A stretch of 64,000 bases of DNA, from contig JBIOVX010000277.1 of the NCBI GenBank assembly GCA_044868005.1, positions 62,001-126,000 of the forward strand. The letters run 5' to 3'. A program made the position numbers and the translations under genes. This DNA is from DATARR01 sp044868005. GTDB lineage: Bacteria; Acidobacteriota; Thermoanaerobaculia; Multivoradales; UBA5704. The notes below the pieces were generated by a model, which was given only the letters and a program-made list of their open reading frames with translations, ran no database searches and had not been told where the DNA came from. Shown one piece after another: positions 43,994-54,486 of this stretch (positions are counted from its first letter, which is position 1; every line of letters starts with the position of its first letter).

Positions 43994-45448
43994 ATGGCTC
44001 CAATGCGTGTGCGTGTCTTTCTCTCCTCGCCCGGCGACGTCGCCGAGGAGCGCGCCGCCGCACGGCGGATCATCCATGACCTACAATACGACCCATTGCT
44101 GCGAGGGAAGGTCCTCCTGGAGGCGGTAAGCTGGGATGACCCGCTGGGTCCGGCGCCGATGGTCGCGACGCTTACTCCCCAAGAAGCGGTCAATCGTGGA
44201 TTGCCCCAACCTGCGGACTGCGACATCGTCGTCGTAATCTTCTGGAGCCGTATGGGAACGCCTCTACCCGCGTCGGCTGCCGCTGGCACTGAGTACCTGT
44301 CTGGCACCCACTACGAATTCGAGGAAGCTCGACGCGCCAAACGGCCAGTCCTGCTCTATCGCCGCTCCGAGAGGCCGTCGCTCTCCATCGATGATCCCGA
44401 ACTCGACGAGAAGCGCCAGCAATGGCGACTCGTGGGCGACTTCTTCGCGCGGTTCGTGGCGCCCGACGGCTCCATCAGCACCGCGTACACGACCTACGCG
44501 TCCCCCGCCGAGTTCTGCGCGCGTCTTGAAGTAGACCTGAGATCCGAGCTGAAACGACTTCTGGACACGGAGCCCGCGTCGGGGGCGGCTCCGATTCCAC
44601 GGATGGTTACGCCCGAGCGCTTGCTGACGTGCCTCGCCAGGCTTGGTCTCGACGAGCCCGAAACAACCGGTGCAATCGCCTGGATGGAGGAGGAACTGCA
44701 ACGACGGTCGTCGTCAGACAACTGGTCCGATCGCAGCGCGCGCGAAGAGGCACTGCGGCGAACGTCTCGCAATCCAGCTCTGAAGAACGCCATCGACTTC
44801 CTGCGCGCATATATTGAGTGTGTTGCGCCTGCCGAACTCGTCGGCGGATCGTTTTACGTAAGCGCCACGAAGATCGGCCAGATGTACCGGAGCTACCGTC
44901 TCGGCGCTTCGACGCATGAGCCGCAGCCCACCGTGGAAGACAAGTTCCACAGGCTTCATGAGCATCTGGCTGGGCGCAATCGCATCGCGTTCCTCCCGGC
45001 CACTCTGGTTCTCGGCGAGCCGCTTTCTTCAGCCGGAGATTCGCTGGTGTATTTCACAAGCCAATTCGTGCTCATGATCGATGACGAGCTGCTCACCAGG
45101 TTTCCGAGCGCGCGCCGCGCACTGGAATCCGGGAGCCGGCAGGATCGGTACGGTCTCGTCTCGGAGATCTTCCAGTGTCCCGATCCGATGACGTACTCGC
45201 TTGTCGAGTTCACCGCCACGATTGGCAAGCGGCCAGTCCGGATGGTGCTGTCACGGAAGCACATCGCCATGGGGTCGATGACTGCCACGTCACTCAGTAA
45301 CGCGATCACGCGGCGTCCGGTGGGCATCGCCGGGTTCGGTATGCTGCAAACGATCGGGGGAGAGCTCGAGATCGCCCCGTTGATGTGCCGGTTTGCGGAC
45401 GTGTTGTTCGACGCGCCGCTCCACGGTCCAGAGGCGTCCACATCATGA
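43994..45448 (+). CDS. DUF4062 (TIR-like) effector-type protein
   Basis: A 484-residue protein whose first 130 residues are a second DUF4062-type domain (RVRVFLSSPGDVAEER, CDIVVVIFWSRMGTPLP, SGTHYEFEEARRAKRP). This fold is related to TIR and nucleotide-processing domains and often precedes NTPases in bacterial immune-like proteins. The rest has no recognised motif; a possible regulatory domain spans residues 230-480. ATG at 43994 or 44003; no strong ribosome site is seen. It overlaps the kinase-like gene by four bases. The 265 bases before it hold no gene I can support. Confidence 0.72.
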   Translation: MAPMRVRVFLSSPGDVAEERAAARRIIHDLQYDPLLRGKVLLEAVSWDDPLGPAPMVATLTPQEAVNRGLPQPADCDIVVVIFWSRMGTPLPASAAAGTEYLSGTHYEFEEARRAKRPVLLYRRSERPSLSIDDPELDEKRQQWRLVGDFFARFVAPDGSISTAYTTYASPAEFCARLEVDLRSELKRLLDTEPASGAAPIPRMVTPERLLTCLARLGLDEPETTGAIAWMEEELQRRSSSDNWSDRSAREEALRRTSRNPALKNAIDFLRAYIECVAPAELVGGSFYVSATKIGQMYRSYRLGASTHEPQPTVEDKFHRLHEHLAGRNRIAFLPATLVLGEPLSSAGDSLVYFTSQFVLMIDDELLTRFPSARRALESGSRQDRYGLVSEIFQCPDPMTYSLVEFTATIGKRPVRMVLSRKHIAMGSMTATSLSNAITRRPVGIAGFGMLQTIGGELEIAPLMCRFADVLFDAPLHGPEASTS

Positions 45449-46551
45449 TGCCGCGAGAGCATCTCGTGGGAACAATTCACGGGTCCGGCCCGGAAGCGAT
45501 CGTACTCACCGAATTCCTCGGCGAAGGCGCGGTCGGAGTCGTATACGCAACGGGCAACGTCGCCGATCTCTCACCGACTGGTCTCGTCGTGAAGTTCTTC
45601 AAGCCACAGCCGTTCCTGGAGATGGAGACCCTGCACTACAGCCTCTCCATACACGCCGCCTATCCCAACCATCCTCTTCGCGTGACGGCGCAGGAGCGAC
45701 TGCGAAGCCTTTCCGCGGAGATGATCGTAAAGATGAAGCGGGAACGCACCGTCTTCGCCACGTCGGTGTATCACGACATTCTGGACGTGACGCTCACCGT
45801 ACTGGCGACAGAACTCCCGACCGGCGGGGATCTCGACACGACGTGCTTGGACGCTGTGCGGTCGATAACAGGCTTCGTGGACGACGCGCTCCTTTATCAC
45901 ATCAGGGAAAAGCTAGAGGAAGAAGTGATCGGCGACGAGTTTGTGCCGTTCTTCGAGCGGCTCGCCGAGATCATCCCGAGCACGATCAGCCGCTGGAAGG
46001 CCACGGGCCGGTATCACCCAAACTGGGAGAACGCCCTCGTGAGGGTGCTCGGCCTTCACCTCGAGGACTTCATCAACACCGCCGAGTTGCAGCACATCGC
46101 GTGCAGCAAAGAGTTCGAGGCGTTTGCTGCCGATTCACGCCTGGACGAGCTGTTCGACGTTGGCGCGACGCTGCACTTCCGTGCCAGGGGCTTGGCGAAG
46201 GATGAGGACAAACACGCCACGAAGGCGATGGGCGCCTCGCTGGCTCTCTGGAATTTTCTCGAGTTCGTCGCGTCGTTGCCTCGCTGGTCGAGCAACCACT
46301 ACATCGGCCTAGCGAGATTGTGGAGGGCACGAGGGATATCGGCGACAGATAGCACGACGCCAAGCGGCAGGGCGCTCATCGAGAGCGCATTGGACATGCT
46401 GACAGACGAAGGATCGCTCGGCGACCGTCACGATGCGCTCATCGATCTGCTGAGATACCATGCGGAACTGACGCCGAAACGCGTCGAGGCGATCGTCGCA
46501 GAGATTCGTCATATTGAGGCCCGAGTGGCCTCCTCTGGCTCCGCAGGCTGA
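45445..46551 (+). CDS. Protein with kinase-like glycine loop, function unknown
   Basis: A 368-residue protein. FLGEGAVGVVYA at residues 24-35 matches the protein-kinase glycine-rich loop (G26-x-G28-x2-G31-x-V33), and Lys50 in GLVVKFFK could be the ATP lysine. No HRD catalytic loop or DFG motif follows; the remainder is helical. It may be a divergent or inactive kinase fold, or the loop may be coincidental. Its ATG overlaps the stop of the DUF4062 gene, so it probably serves with that protein as a sensor or regulator. It ends 170 bases before nuoA. Confidence 0.65.
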   Translation: MMPREHLVGTIHGSGPEAIVLTEFLGEGAVGVVYATGNVADLSPTGLVVKFFKPQPFLEMETLHYSLSIHAAYPNHPLRVTAQERLRSLSAEMIVKMKRERTVFATSVYHDILDVTLTVLATELPTGGDLDTTCLDAVRSITGFVDDALLYHIREKLEEEVIGDEFVPFFERLAEIIPSTISRWKATGRYHPNWENALVRVLGLHLEDFINTAELQHIACSKEFEAFAADSRLDELFDVGATLHFRARGLAKDEDKHATKAMGASLALWNFLEFVASLPRWSSNHYIGLARLWRARGISATDSTTPSGRALIESALDMLTDEGSLGDRHDALIDLLRYHAELTPKRVEAIVAEIRHIEARVASSGSAG

Positions 46552-46626
46552 AGGGCATATGCAGGAGGTCCGCCTGAGGCGCAAGCCTTCTCGGCACAGC
46601 ACTTCCCCGCTTGCCTCCCTCACCAA

Positions 46627-46648
46627 GCTTGTGACATCCTTCACGAGC
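46627..46648. promoter_or_regulatory. Predicted Rex operator upstream of nuoA
   Basis: TTGTGACATCCTTCACGA at 46629-46646 matches 14 of 18 positions of the known Rex site TTGTGAAATATTTCACAA. Extended, GCTTGTGA and TCACGAGC (22 bases, six-base centre) are inverted repeats with one mismatch. It lies 74 bases before the nuoA start. The last gene of the operon encodes Rex, so NADH/NAD-responsive repression of the operon by its own product is likely. Confidence 0.75.
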
Positions 46649-46721
46649 GCGGCATCCCGCCGGGCATCTGACCTGCCCGGCCGCCTCATTTCCGCCGCGC
46701 GCTGACCTCTGGAGGAACCTC

Positions 46722-47126
46722 TTGCCGGAGCAGTACTTCCCGGTCCTGCTGGCGATGGGGATCGCGATCACGCTGGGCGTCGTCATGCTCAGCCTCTCCC
46801 ATCTGCTCAGTTGGATGATGGGCAACCAGAGCGGCGGCCGGGTCAAGGGGAGCACGGTCGAGTCCGGCTCGCCGTTGCTCGACGCGTCCCATAAGCGGAT
46901 CTCCATCGCCTTCTTCCTGGTGGCCATCGACTTCATCGTGTTCGACCTGGAAGCCGCGTTCCTCTATCCCTGGTCGCTCATCCTGCGCTCCGGCGGATGG
47001 CCGCTGTTCTGGGCGGTCATGGTCTTCATTTTCCTGATTCTGGTGGGCTTCGCCTACGTGTGGCTGAAGGGCGGGCTCGACTTCGGGCCGGCGCGCGAAC
47101 GCCGGCCCCTGAGGCTGCACCTGTGA
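46722..47126 (+). CDS. nuoA: NADH-quinone oxidoreductase subunit A
   Basis: A 134-residue membrane subunit of complex I with three membrane segments. The family block AFFLVAIDFIVFDLEAAFLYPW is clear. The loop before it reads VESGSPLLDASHKR, so the Cys of the YECG form is Ser; Ser variants are known in some bacterial lineages. The start is TTG, with GGAGGAACC ideally placed before it. It is the first gene of the nuo-rex operon, 74 bases after the Rex-like operator, and its stop overlaps the nuoE start by four bases. Confidence 0.92.
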   Translation: MPEQYFPVLLAMGIAITLGVVMLSLSHLLSWMMGNQSGGRVKGSTVESGSPLLDASHKRISIAFFLVAIDFIVFDLEAAFLYPWSLILRSGGWPLFWAVMVFIFLILVGFAYVWLKGGLDFGPARERRPLRLHL

Positions 47127-47647
47127 GCGTGCACGAGCCGGCGTCGATGCAGCCCGCCGCTCCCCAGAAGCGCGGCGGCGGCCTCTCCGCGGCGGCGCGG
47201 ACCGAGATCGACGCGCTCCGCAAGCGCTACCCCACCACCGAGGCCGTCCTGCTGCCGGCTCTCCACATCGCGCAGCGGGAATGGGGCGGCTGGCTGCCGG
47301 ACGAGGCTATCCAAGCGGTCGCGGCCGAGTTGGACCTGCCCGAGGCGCGGGTCTACGGCGTCGTCACTTTCTACGACCTCTTCCATCAGAACCCCGTGGG
47401 CCGCCACCGCATCCGGGTGTGCACCAACCTCTCGTGCCAGCTCCGCGGCTCCGACGAGATCATGGAGGTCCTGCACAAGGAGCTCGGCGTCGGCGAGGGC
47501 GAGGTGACGCCGGACGGCCGCTGCTCCTACGTCCACTTCGAGTGCCTCGGCTCGTGCGACACGGCGCCGATGATGATGGTGGACGACGACTACCACGAGA
47601 ACCTCACGCCGGACCGCGTGCGGCGGATCGTGAAGGGACTGAAGTAG
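47123..47647 (+). CDS. nuoE: NADH-quinone oxidoreductase subunit E
   Basis: A 174-residue [2Fe-2S] subunit of the NADH-oxidising arm. The cluster ligands are CTNLSC and CLGSC (Cys-x4-Cys and Cys-x3-Cys), with VTFYDLFH before them as in the family. The start is GTG at 47123, overlapping the nuoA stop by four bases (GTGA). The short N-terminal extension is low in complexity. nuoB, nuoC and nuoD, usually found between nuoA and nuoE, are absent here. Confidence 0.94.
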   Translation: MSVHEPASMQPAAPQKRGGGLSAAARTEIDALRKRYPTTEAVLLPALHIAQREWGGWLPDEAIQAVAAELDLPEARVYGVVTFYDLFHQNPVGRHRIRVCTNLSCQLRGSDEIMEVLHKELGVGEGEVTPDGRCSYVHFECLGSCDTAPMMMVDDDYHENLTPDRVRRIVKGLK

Positions 47648-48955
47648 ATGGCGGCGTTCGAGCCCGTCCTCACCCGCAACGTCGGCAAGCCCGACGCCCT
47701 CACGCTGCGCGGCTACCGCCAGGGCGGCGGCTACGAGGGACTCGCCAAGGCGCTCACTATGGAGCCGGATGCCGTCACCGAGGAGGTGAAGAAGTCGGGC
47801 CTGCGCGGGCGCGGCGGCGCCGGCTTCTCCGCCGGCATGAAGTGGGGCTTCATCCCCAAGGACAAGCCCGGGGACCCTCCCAAGCCGAAATACCTCGTGT
47901 GCAACGCCGACGAGTCGGAGCCGGGCACGTTCAAGGACCGGCTGCTGATGGAGCACGATCCCCACCAGCTCATCGAGGGCTGCGCCATCTGCTGCTACGC
48001 GGTGAAGGCCGCCACCTGCTACATCTACATCCGCGGCGAGTACACCAAGTCCGCCGCCATCCTCGAGCGGGCCCTCAAGGAGGCCTACGAGGGGGGCATC
48101 CTCGGCGACAGCGTGATGGGCTCGGGGTTCAAGCTCGACATGTACGTGCACCGCGGCGCCGGCGCCTACATCTGCGGCGAGGAGACGGGGATGCTGGAGT
48201 CGCTGGAGGGCAAGCGCGGCCAGCCGCGCGTCAAGCCTCCGTTCCCGGCGGTCGTCGGGGCCTTCGGCGCGCCCACCGTCATCAACAACGTCGAGACGCT
48301 CGCCAACGTGCCCCACATCCTCACCCGCGGCGCCGACTGGTACAAGTCGATCGGCACGGACGAGCGCAACACCGGCCCCAAGCTCTACGCGATCTCGGGC
48401 CACGTGGAGCGCCCGGGGACGTACGAGTATCCGTGCGGCGTCACCTTCCGCGAGCTGCTGGAGGGCGCGGGCGGCGTGTGGAAGCGGCGGAATCTGAAGG
48501 CGTTCATCCCCGGCGGCGCCTCGGCGCCCATCCTCATGCCCGAGCACATCGACATCAAGATGGATTTCGACACAGTGGCCAAGGCCGGATCGATGCTGGG
48601 CTCGGCGGCGGTCATTGTGATGGACGAGACCACCTGCATGGTGCGCTCGGTCGCGCGCTTGGCGAAGTTCTTCAACCACGAATCGTGCGGCCAGTGCACG
48701 CCGTGCCGGGAGGGGACGAACTGGATGGAGCTGCTGCTCAAGCGCCTCGAGCACGGCGAGGGGAGCGAGCGCGACGCGCAGCTCCTGCTCTCCATCTGCA
48801 AGAACATCGGCGGCCAGTCGCTGTGCGCCCTGGGTGACGCGGCGATCGGTCCGGTCAAGTCGCTGGTCGAGCGTTTTCCGGACGAGATCGAGCGGCACGT
48901 GCGCGACCGGGCCTGCCCCTTCCCCCCTCAGCGATATTTCCAGAGCGGAGCCTAG
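47648..48955 (+). CDS. nuoF: NADH-quinone oxidoreductase subunit F (NADH-binding)
   Basis: A 435-residue flavoprotein subunit that binds NADH, FMN and a [4Fe-4S] cluster. GRGGAGFSAGMKW is the NADH-binding glycine loop, CNADESEPGTFKDR the FMN region, GAGAYICGEETGML a conserved block, and SCGQCTPCREG plus a later Cys carry N3. The ATG follows the nuoE stop directly (TAG-ATG). Length is standard. It lies two bases before the nuoG start. Confidence 0.96.
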   Translation: MAAFEPVLTRNVGKPDALTLRGYRQGGGYEGLAKALTMEPDAVTEEVKKSGLRGRGGAGFSAGMKWGFIPKDKPGDPPKPKYLVCNADESEPGTFKDRLLMEHDPHQLIEGCAICCYAVKAATCYIYIRGEYTKSAAILERALKEAYEGGILGDSVMGSGFKLDMYVHRGAGAYICGEETGMLESLEGKRGQPRVKPPFPAVVGAFGAPTVINNVETLANVPHILTRGADWYKSIGTDERNTGPKLYAISGHVERPGTYEYPCGVTFRELLEGAGGVWKRRNLKAFIPGGASAPILMPEHIDIKMDFDTVAKAGSMLGSAAVIVMDETTCMVRSVARLAKFFNHESCGQCTPCREGTNWMELLLKRLEHGEGSERDAQLLLSICKNIGGQSLCALGDAAIGPVKSLVERFPDEIERHVRDRACPFPPQRYFQSGA

Positions 48956-48957
48956 AA

Positions 48958-50649
48958 GTGCCCAAGATCACCATCAACGACCGCACCGTGGAGGTGGAAG
49001 CCGGCACCAACGTGATCGAGGCGGGCCTCAAGGTCGGCGTGCAGATCCCCCATTACTGCTATCACCCGCGCCTCTCGGTCGTCGGCCAGTGCCGCATGTG
49101 CCTGGTCGAGATCTCGGACGGCGGCAAGAAGATGCCGAAGCTGCAGACGGCGTGCTCCTCCTACGTCACCAAGGACGGCTGGGAGGTGCGCACGGACACG
49201 CCCGAGGTCGAGGAGGCGCAGAAGGGGATGATGGAGTTCTTCCTCATCAACCATCCCCTGGACTGCCCGATCTGCGACCAGGCCGGCGAGTGCGGCCTGC
49301 AGGACTACTCGTTCAAGCACGGGGTGCCCTACTCGCGCTTCGGGTACGAGGACAAGCGGACCTATCCCGGCAGCGAGCGCATTCCGCTGGGCGCCGACGT
49401 CGTGCTCAACATGAACCGCTGCATCCAGTGCACGCGCTGCGTCCGCTTCACGGAGGAGATCGCGGGCACCGGCGAGATCGGCTTTTTCAACCGCGGCGCG
49501 CGCGTCGAGATCGGCACCTTCCCCGGCAAGGAGCTGTCCAACCCGATCGCCAGTTGCATCGTGGACATCTGCCCGGTGGGCGCCCTGACCTCGACCCGCT
49601 TCCGCTTCGCCGAGCGCGTCTGGTACCTCGACAAGAAGCCCTCGCTGTGCACTGGCTGCGACGTGGGCTGCAACATCACCATGGAGCAGCGGCGGGGCGA
49701 CATCAAGCGCTACAAGCCGCGCTTCAACGTCGAGGTGAACGATTACTGGATGTGCGATTACGGCCGCGGCACCTTCGAGCGGTACAAGAAGCTGCCGCGG
49801 GCGACGGCCCCGCGGGTGAAGGTGGAGGGCGGGAATGGGCAGGCACCGGTGACGATGGTGGGGTGGAAGGAGGCGCTGGACAGACTGCACCGCGAGCTGG
49901 TATTGGCGAAGGGACAGCAAGGACAGCAGGGACAAGGACTGATTGGATTTCTGGGCTCGGGTTTTCTGACGTGCGAGGAGGCGTACCTGTTTGCGAAGCT
50001 GGCCGAGGCTGTGGGTGCGGCGAACCGCTCGGTGCCGGTGGATTTGGGGCCGGAGCGCACGATTCCCAATTTGAAGGGCGGCATCACGGGGCGCGAGGCG
50101 GCCCCGAACCGCCGCGGCGCGGAGCTGGCGGGGCTCGCCGGCGGCCGAGGTGAGGATCTGCTGCAGGGTGATGCTGCCTCGCGGTGCTCCGTTCTGATCG
50201 TCTGCGACAGCGACTTCGGCGAGGCTGCGCATTCTGCGGAAACGGTCGAGCGGCTGCGCAAGGCGAAGCTTCTCGTGGTCTTCGGGTGGGCGGATACGCC
50301 GCTCGCCAAGACGGCGGACATCTTCCTTCCCGTGGCCCATCACGGCGAGAAGGACGGCACCTTCGTCAACGTCGAGTGGCGGCTGCAGAAGTTCCAGCGG
50401 GCGTTCCCGCCGCCGGGGCAGGTGCGGCCGGCGGTCGAGGTGCTGGGCGACCTCCTTTCCCGCTTCGAGGCCGGATGGGCCAACGTTTCCGCCGGCGCGG
50501 TGTTCGACCGCCTCGCCGCCGAGCTGCCGGCCTTCGCGGGCCTCTCGTGGCACGGTATCCCGGCGACGGGCGCGGCGCTGCACGTGGAAAAGGCCGCTCC
50601 ACACCTTCCGGACGACGCCGCCGAGACCGCGATGGAGGCCTCGCAGTGA
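48958..50649 (+). CDS. nuoG: NADH-quinone oxidoreductase subunit G, short form
   Basis: A 563-residue iron-sulfur subunit. Ligands appear in order: the [2Fe-2S] group (CYHPRLSVVGQCRMC), the His-Cys [4Fe-4S] site (HPLDCPICDQAGECG), a further four-cysteine site (CIQCTRCVRF, CIVDICPVG) and CTGCDVGCN. The downstream molybdopterin-fold part is much reduced relative to the usual 700-900 residues. A short Gln/Gly insert (GQQGQQGQG) is encoded by 9-base repeats near 49,910-49,940. Start GTG at 48958. The stop overlaps the nuoH start (GTGA). Confidence 0.93.
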   Translation: MPKITINDRTVEVEAGTNVIEAGLKVGVQIPHYCYHPRLSVVGQCRMCLVEISDGGKKMPKLQTACSSYVTKDGWEVRTDTPEVEEAQKGMMEFFLINHPLDCPICDQAGECGLQDYSFKHGVPYSRFGYEDKRTYPGSERIPLGADVVLNMNRCIQCTRCVRFTEEIAGTGEIGFFNRGARVEIGTFPGKELSNPIASCIVDICPVGALTSTRFRFAERVWYLDKKPSLCTGCDVGCNITMEQRRGDIKRYKPRFNVEVNDYWMCDYGRGTFERYKKLPRATAPRVKVEGGNGQAPVTMVGWKEALDRLHRELVLAKGQQGQQGQGLIGFLGSGFLTCEEAYLFAKLAEAVGAANRSVPVDLGPERTIPNLKGGITGREAAPNRRGAELAGLAGGRGEDLLQGDAASRCSVLIVCDSDFGEAAHSAETVERLRKAKLLVVFGWADTPLAKTADIFLPVAHHGEKDGTFVNVEWRLQKFQRAFPPPGQVRPAVEVLGDLLSRFEAGWANVSAGAVFDRLAAELPAFAGLSWHGIPATGAALHVEKAAPHLPDDAAETAMEASQ

Positions 50650-51665
50650 CCTCAGAGCTCGTCATCACGCTCGCCAAGTACGGCGTGATGTTCCTTGTCT
50701 TTTTGAACGTCGCGCCGATCATGAACTGGGTGGAGCGCCGTGCCTGCGCCTATATCCAGGACCGGCCGGGCCCGAACCGCGTGGGACCGTTCGGCCTCTT
50801 CCAGCCGCTCGCCGACGTGGCGAAGTTCATGTTCAAGGAGGACGTCACGCCCGCAGCGGCCGACAAGGTGCTGTACCTGATGGCCCCGGCCCTCGCCCTG
50901 CTGCCGGCGTTCACCACCTTCGTCGTGATCCCCTTCGGGCCGGACATCACCGTGGCCGGCGAGGCGGTCCGCCTGGTGGTGGCGAACGTCGATACGGGCG
51001 TGCTGCTCTTCCTCGCCCTCTCCAGCCTGAGCGTCTACTCGCTGGTGATGGCCGGCTACGCCTCGAACAACAAGTTCTCGCTGCTCGGCTCGGTCCGCGC
51101 CTCGGCGCAGCTCATCAGCTACGAGTTGGCGCTCACCCTCTCGGTGCTGGCGGCGCTGATTCCCGCCGGCTCGTTCCATCTCGCCGAGGTGGTCGCCTGG
51201 CAGCGCGAGCATGTATGGAGCGTCATCCCGCAGATCCTCGGCTTCCTGGTCTTCCTCATCGCCGCGTTCGCGGAGACGAACCGGCTGCCGTTCGACCTGC
51301 CGGAGGCGGAGTCGGAGCTGGTGGCCGGGTTCCATACCGAGTACGGCTCGATGCGCTTCGCCCTCTTCTTCATGGCCGAGTACACCAACATGGCGGCGCT
51401 CTCGGCCCTCGGCGTGACGCTCTACTTCGGCGGCTGGAGCCTGCCCTGGATCGAGTACCCCCATAACCTGCTCGGCGGGATTCTCGGGCTCGCCACCCTG
51501 GTCGCCAAGATCGCGATCTGCATGGCGATTTTCGTCTGGGTGCGCTGGACGTTCCCGCGCTTCCGCTACGACCAGCTCATGCGGCTCGGCTGGAAGGTGC
51601 TACTGCCGATCGCCATCCTCAACCTGATCCTGGTGGCGGCGATGACGCTGGCGGGCTGGCTCTGA
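50646..51665 (+). CDS. nuoH: NADH-quinone oxidoreductase subunit H
   Basis: A 339-residue membrane subunit that couples the quinone chamber to proton channels. Eight hydrophobic segments are visible with conserved blocks NWVERRACAYIQDRPGPNRVGP, FAETNRLPFDLPEAESELVAG and EYTNMAALSALG, all typical of NuoH. GTG start at 50646 overlapping the nuoG stop. nuoI, normally next, is missing; the following gene is nuoJ. Confidence 0.96.
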   Translation: MTSELVITLAKYGVMFLVFLNVAPIMNWVERRACAYIQDRPGPNRVGPFGLFQPLADVAKFMFKEDVTPAAADKVLYLMAPALALLPAFTTFVVIPFGPDITVAGEAVRLVVANVDTGVLLFLALSSLSVYSLVMAGYASNNKFSLLGSVRASAQLISYELALTLSVLAALIPAGSFHLAEVVAWQREHVWSVIPQILGFLVFLIAAFAETNRLPFDLPEAESELVAGFHTEYGSMRFALFFMAEYTNMAALSALGVTLYFGGWSLPWIEYPHNLLGGILGLATLVAKIAICMAIFVWVRWTFPRFRYDQLMRLGWKVLLPIAILNLILVAAMTLAGWL

Positions 51666-51678
51666 TGGAAGGAAGATC

Positions 51679-52221
51679 ATGGAAACCCTGATCTTCTTTC
51701 TCTTCGCCGCGCTGGCCTTGGGATCGGCGATCGTCGTGGTGGTGCACCGCAGCCCGATCTGGGCCACGCTGAGCCTGGTGCTGACGCTGTTCTGCGTGGC
51801 CGTGCTCTTCGTGCTGCTCGGCGCGCCTTTCGTGGGCGCCCTGCAGGTGCTGGTCTACGCCGGCGCCATCGTAGTGCTCTTCCTGTTCGTCATCATGCTG
51901 CTCAACATCCAGCGGGAGGAGTCGGCGCACGCCGGCCGCGGGGCGCAGCTCTGGGTGGCGCTCGTGGGCGCCGTCGTGTTTCTCGGCATGCTCGGCCTGG
52001 GCTTCTGGCGCGGCGGCTTTCCAGCGGTCGGCCCGCTGACGCCGGAGTCGGTATCGCTCAAGGCGCTGGCGGCGGAGCTCTTCAGCCGCTACCTGCTGCC
52101 GTTCGAGATCGTGGGCCTGCTGCTGCTCGTAGCGGTGATCGGTGCCACGGTGGCTGCTCGGCGGCCCGGCGAGACCGGCTCGCTCGAAGCGAAGGTGGGG
52201 GACGAGGAGGCTCCGTCGTGA
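51679..52221 (+). CDS. nuoJ: NADH-quinone oxidoreductase subunit J
   Basis: A 180-residue membrane subunit with five hydrophobic segments; LYVLLGAPFVGALQVLVYAGAI-type sequence (FVLLGAPFVGALQVLVYAG) is the NuoJ hallmark. The ATG at 51679 has GGAAGGAAG before it. A short C-terminal tail is soluble. The stop overlaps nuoK by four bases. Confidence 0.95.
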   Translation: METLIFFLFAALALGSAIVVVVHRSPIWATLSLVLTLFCVAVLFVLLGAPFVGALQVLVYAGAIVVLFLFVIMLLNIQREESAHAGRGAQLWVALVGAVVFLGMLGLGFWRGGFPAVGPLTPESVSLKALAAELFSRYLLPFEIVGLLLLVAVIGATVAARRPGETGSLEAKVGDEEAPS

Positions 52222-52523
52222 CGGTTCCCATCTCCTGGTACCTCCTGGTCGCGGCGGCGCTGTTCGTCATCGGCACGCTCGGCGCGCTGACGCGGCGCAA
52301 CGCCATCAGCATCTTCCTCTCGATCGAGCTGATGCTCAACGCGGCGAACCTCACCCTCGTCGCCTATGCGCGCCAGATGGACCAGCGGACGGGCCAGCTC
52401 ATCGTCTTCTTCGTCATGGCGGTGGCCGCCGCCGAGGCCGCGGTGGGGCTCGCGCTCTTCATCGCCGTCTTCCGCCAGCGGCGCACCATCGACGTCAACC
52501 GCTTGAACCTGATGCGCTGGTAA
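52218..52523 (+). CDS. nuoK: NADH-quinone oxidoreductase subunit K
   Basis: A 101-residue, three-segment membrane subunit of complex I. The buried glutamates are in FLSIELMLNAANL and VAAAEAAVGLAL. The start is GTG at 52218, overlapping the nuoJ stop (GTGA). Standard length. It lies 13 bases before nuoL. Confidence 0.96.
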   Translation: MTVPISWYLLVAAALFVIGTLGALTRRNAISIFLSIELMLNAANLTLVAYARQMDQRTGQLIVFFVMAVAAAEAAVGLALFIAVFRQRRTIDVNRLNLMRW

Positions 52524-52536
52524 GAGCCGCCGACCC

Positions 52537-54482
<1,946 letters not shown>

Positions 54483-54486
<4 letters not shown>

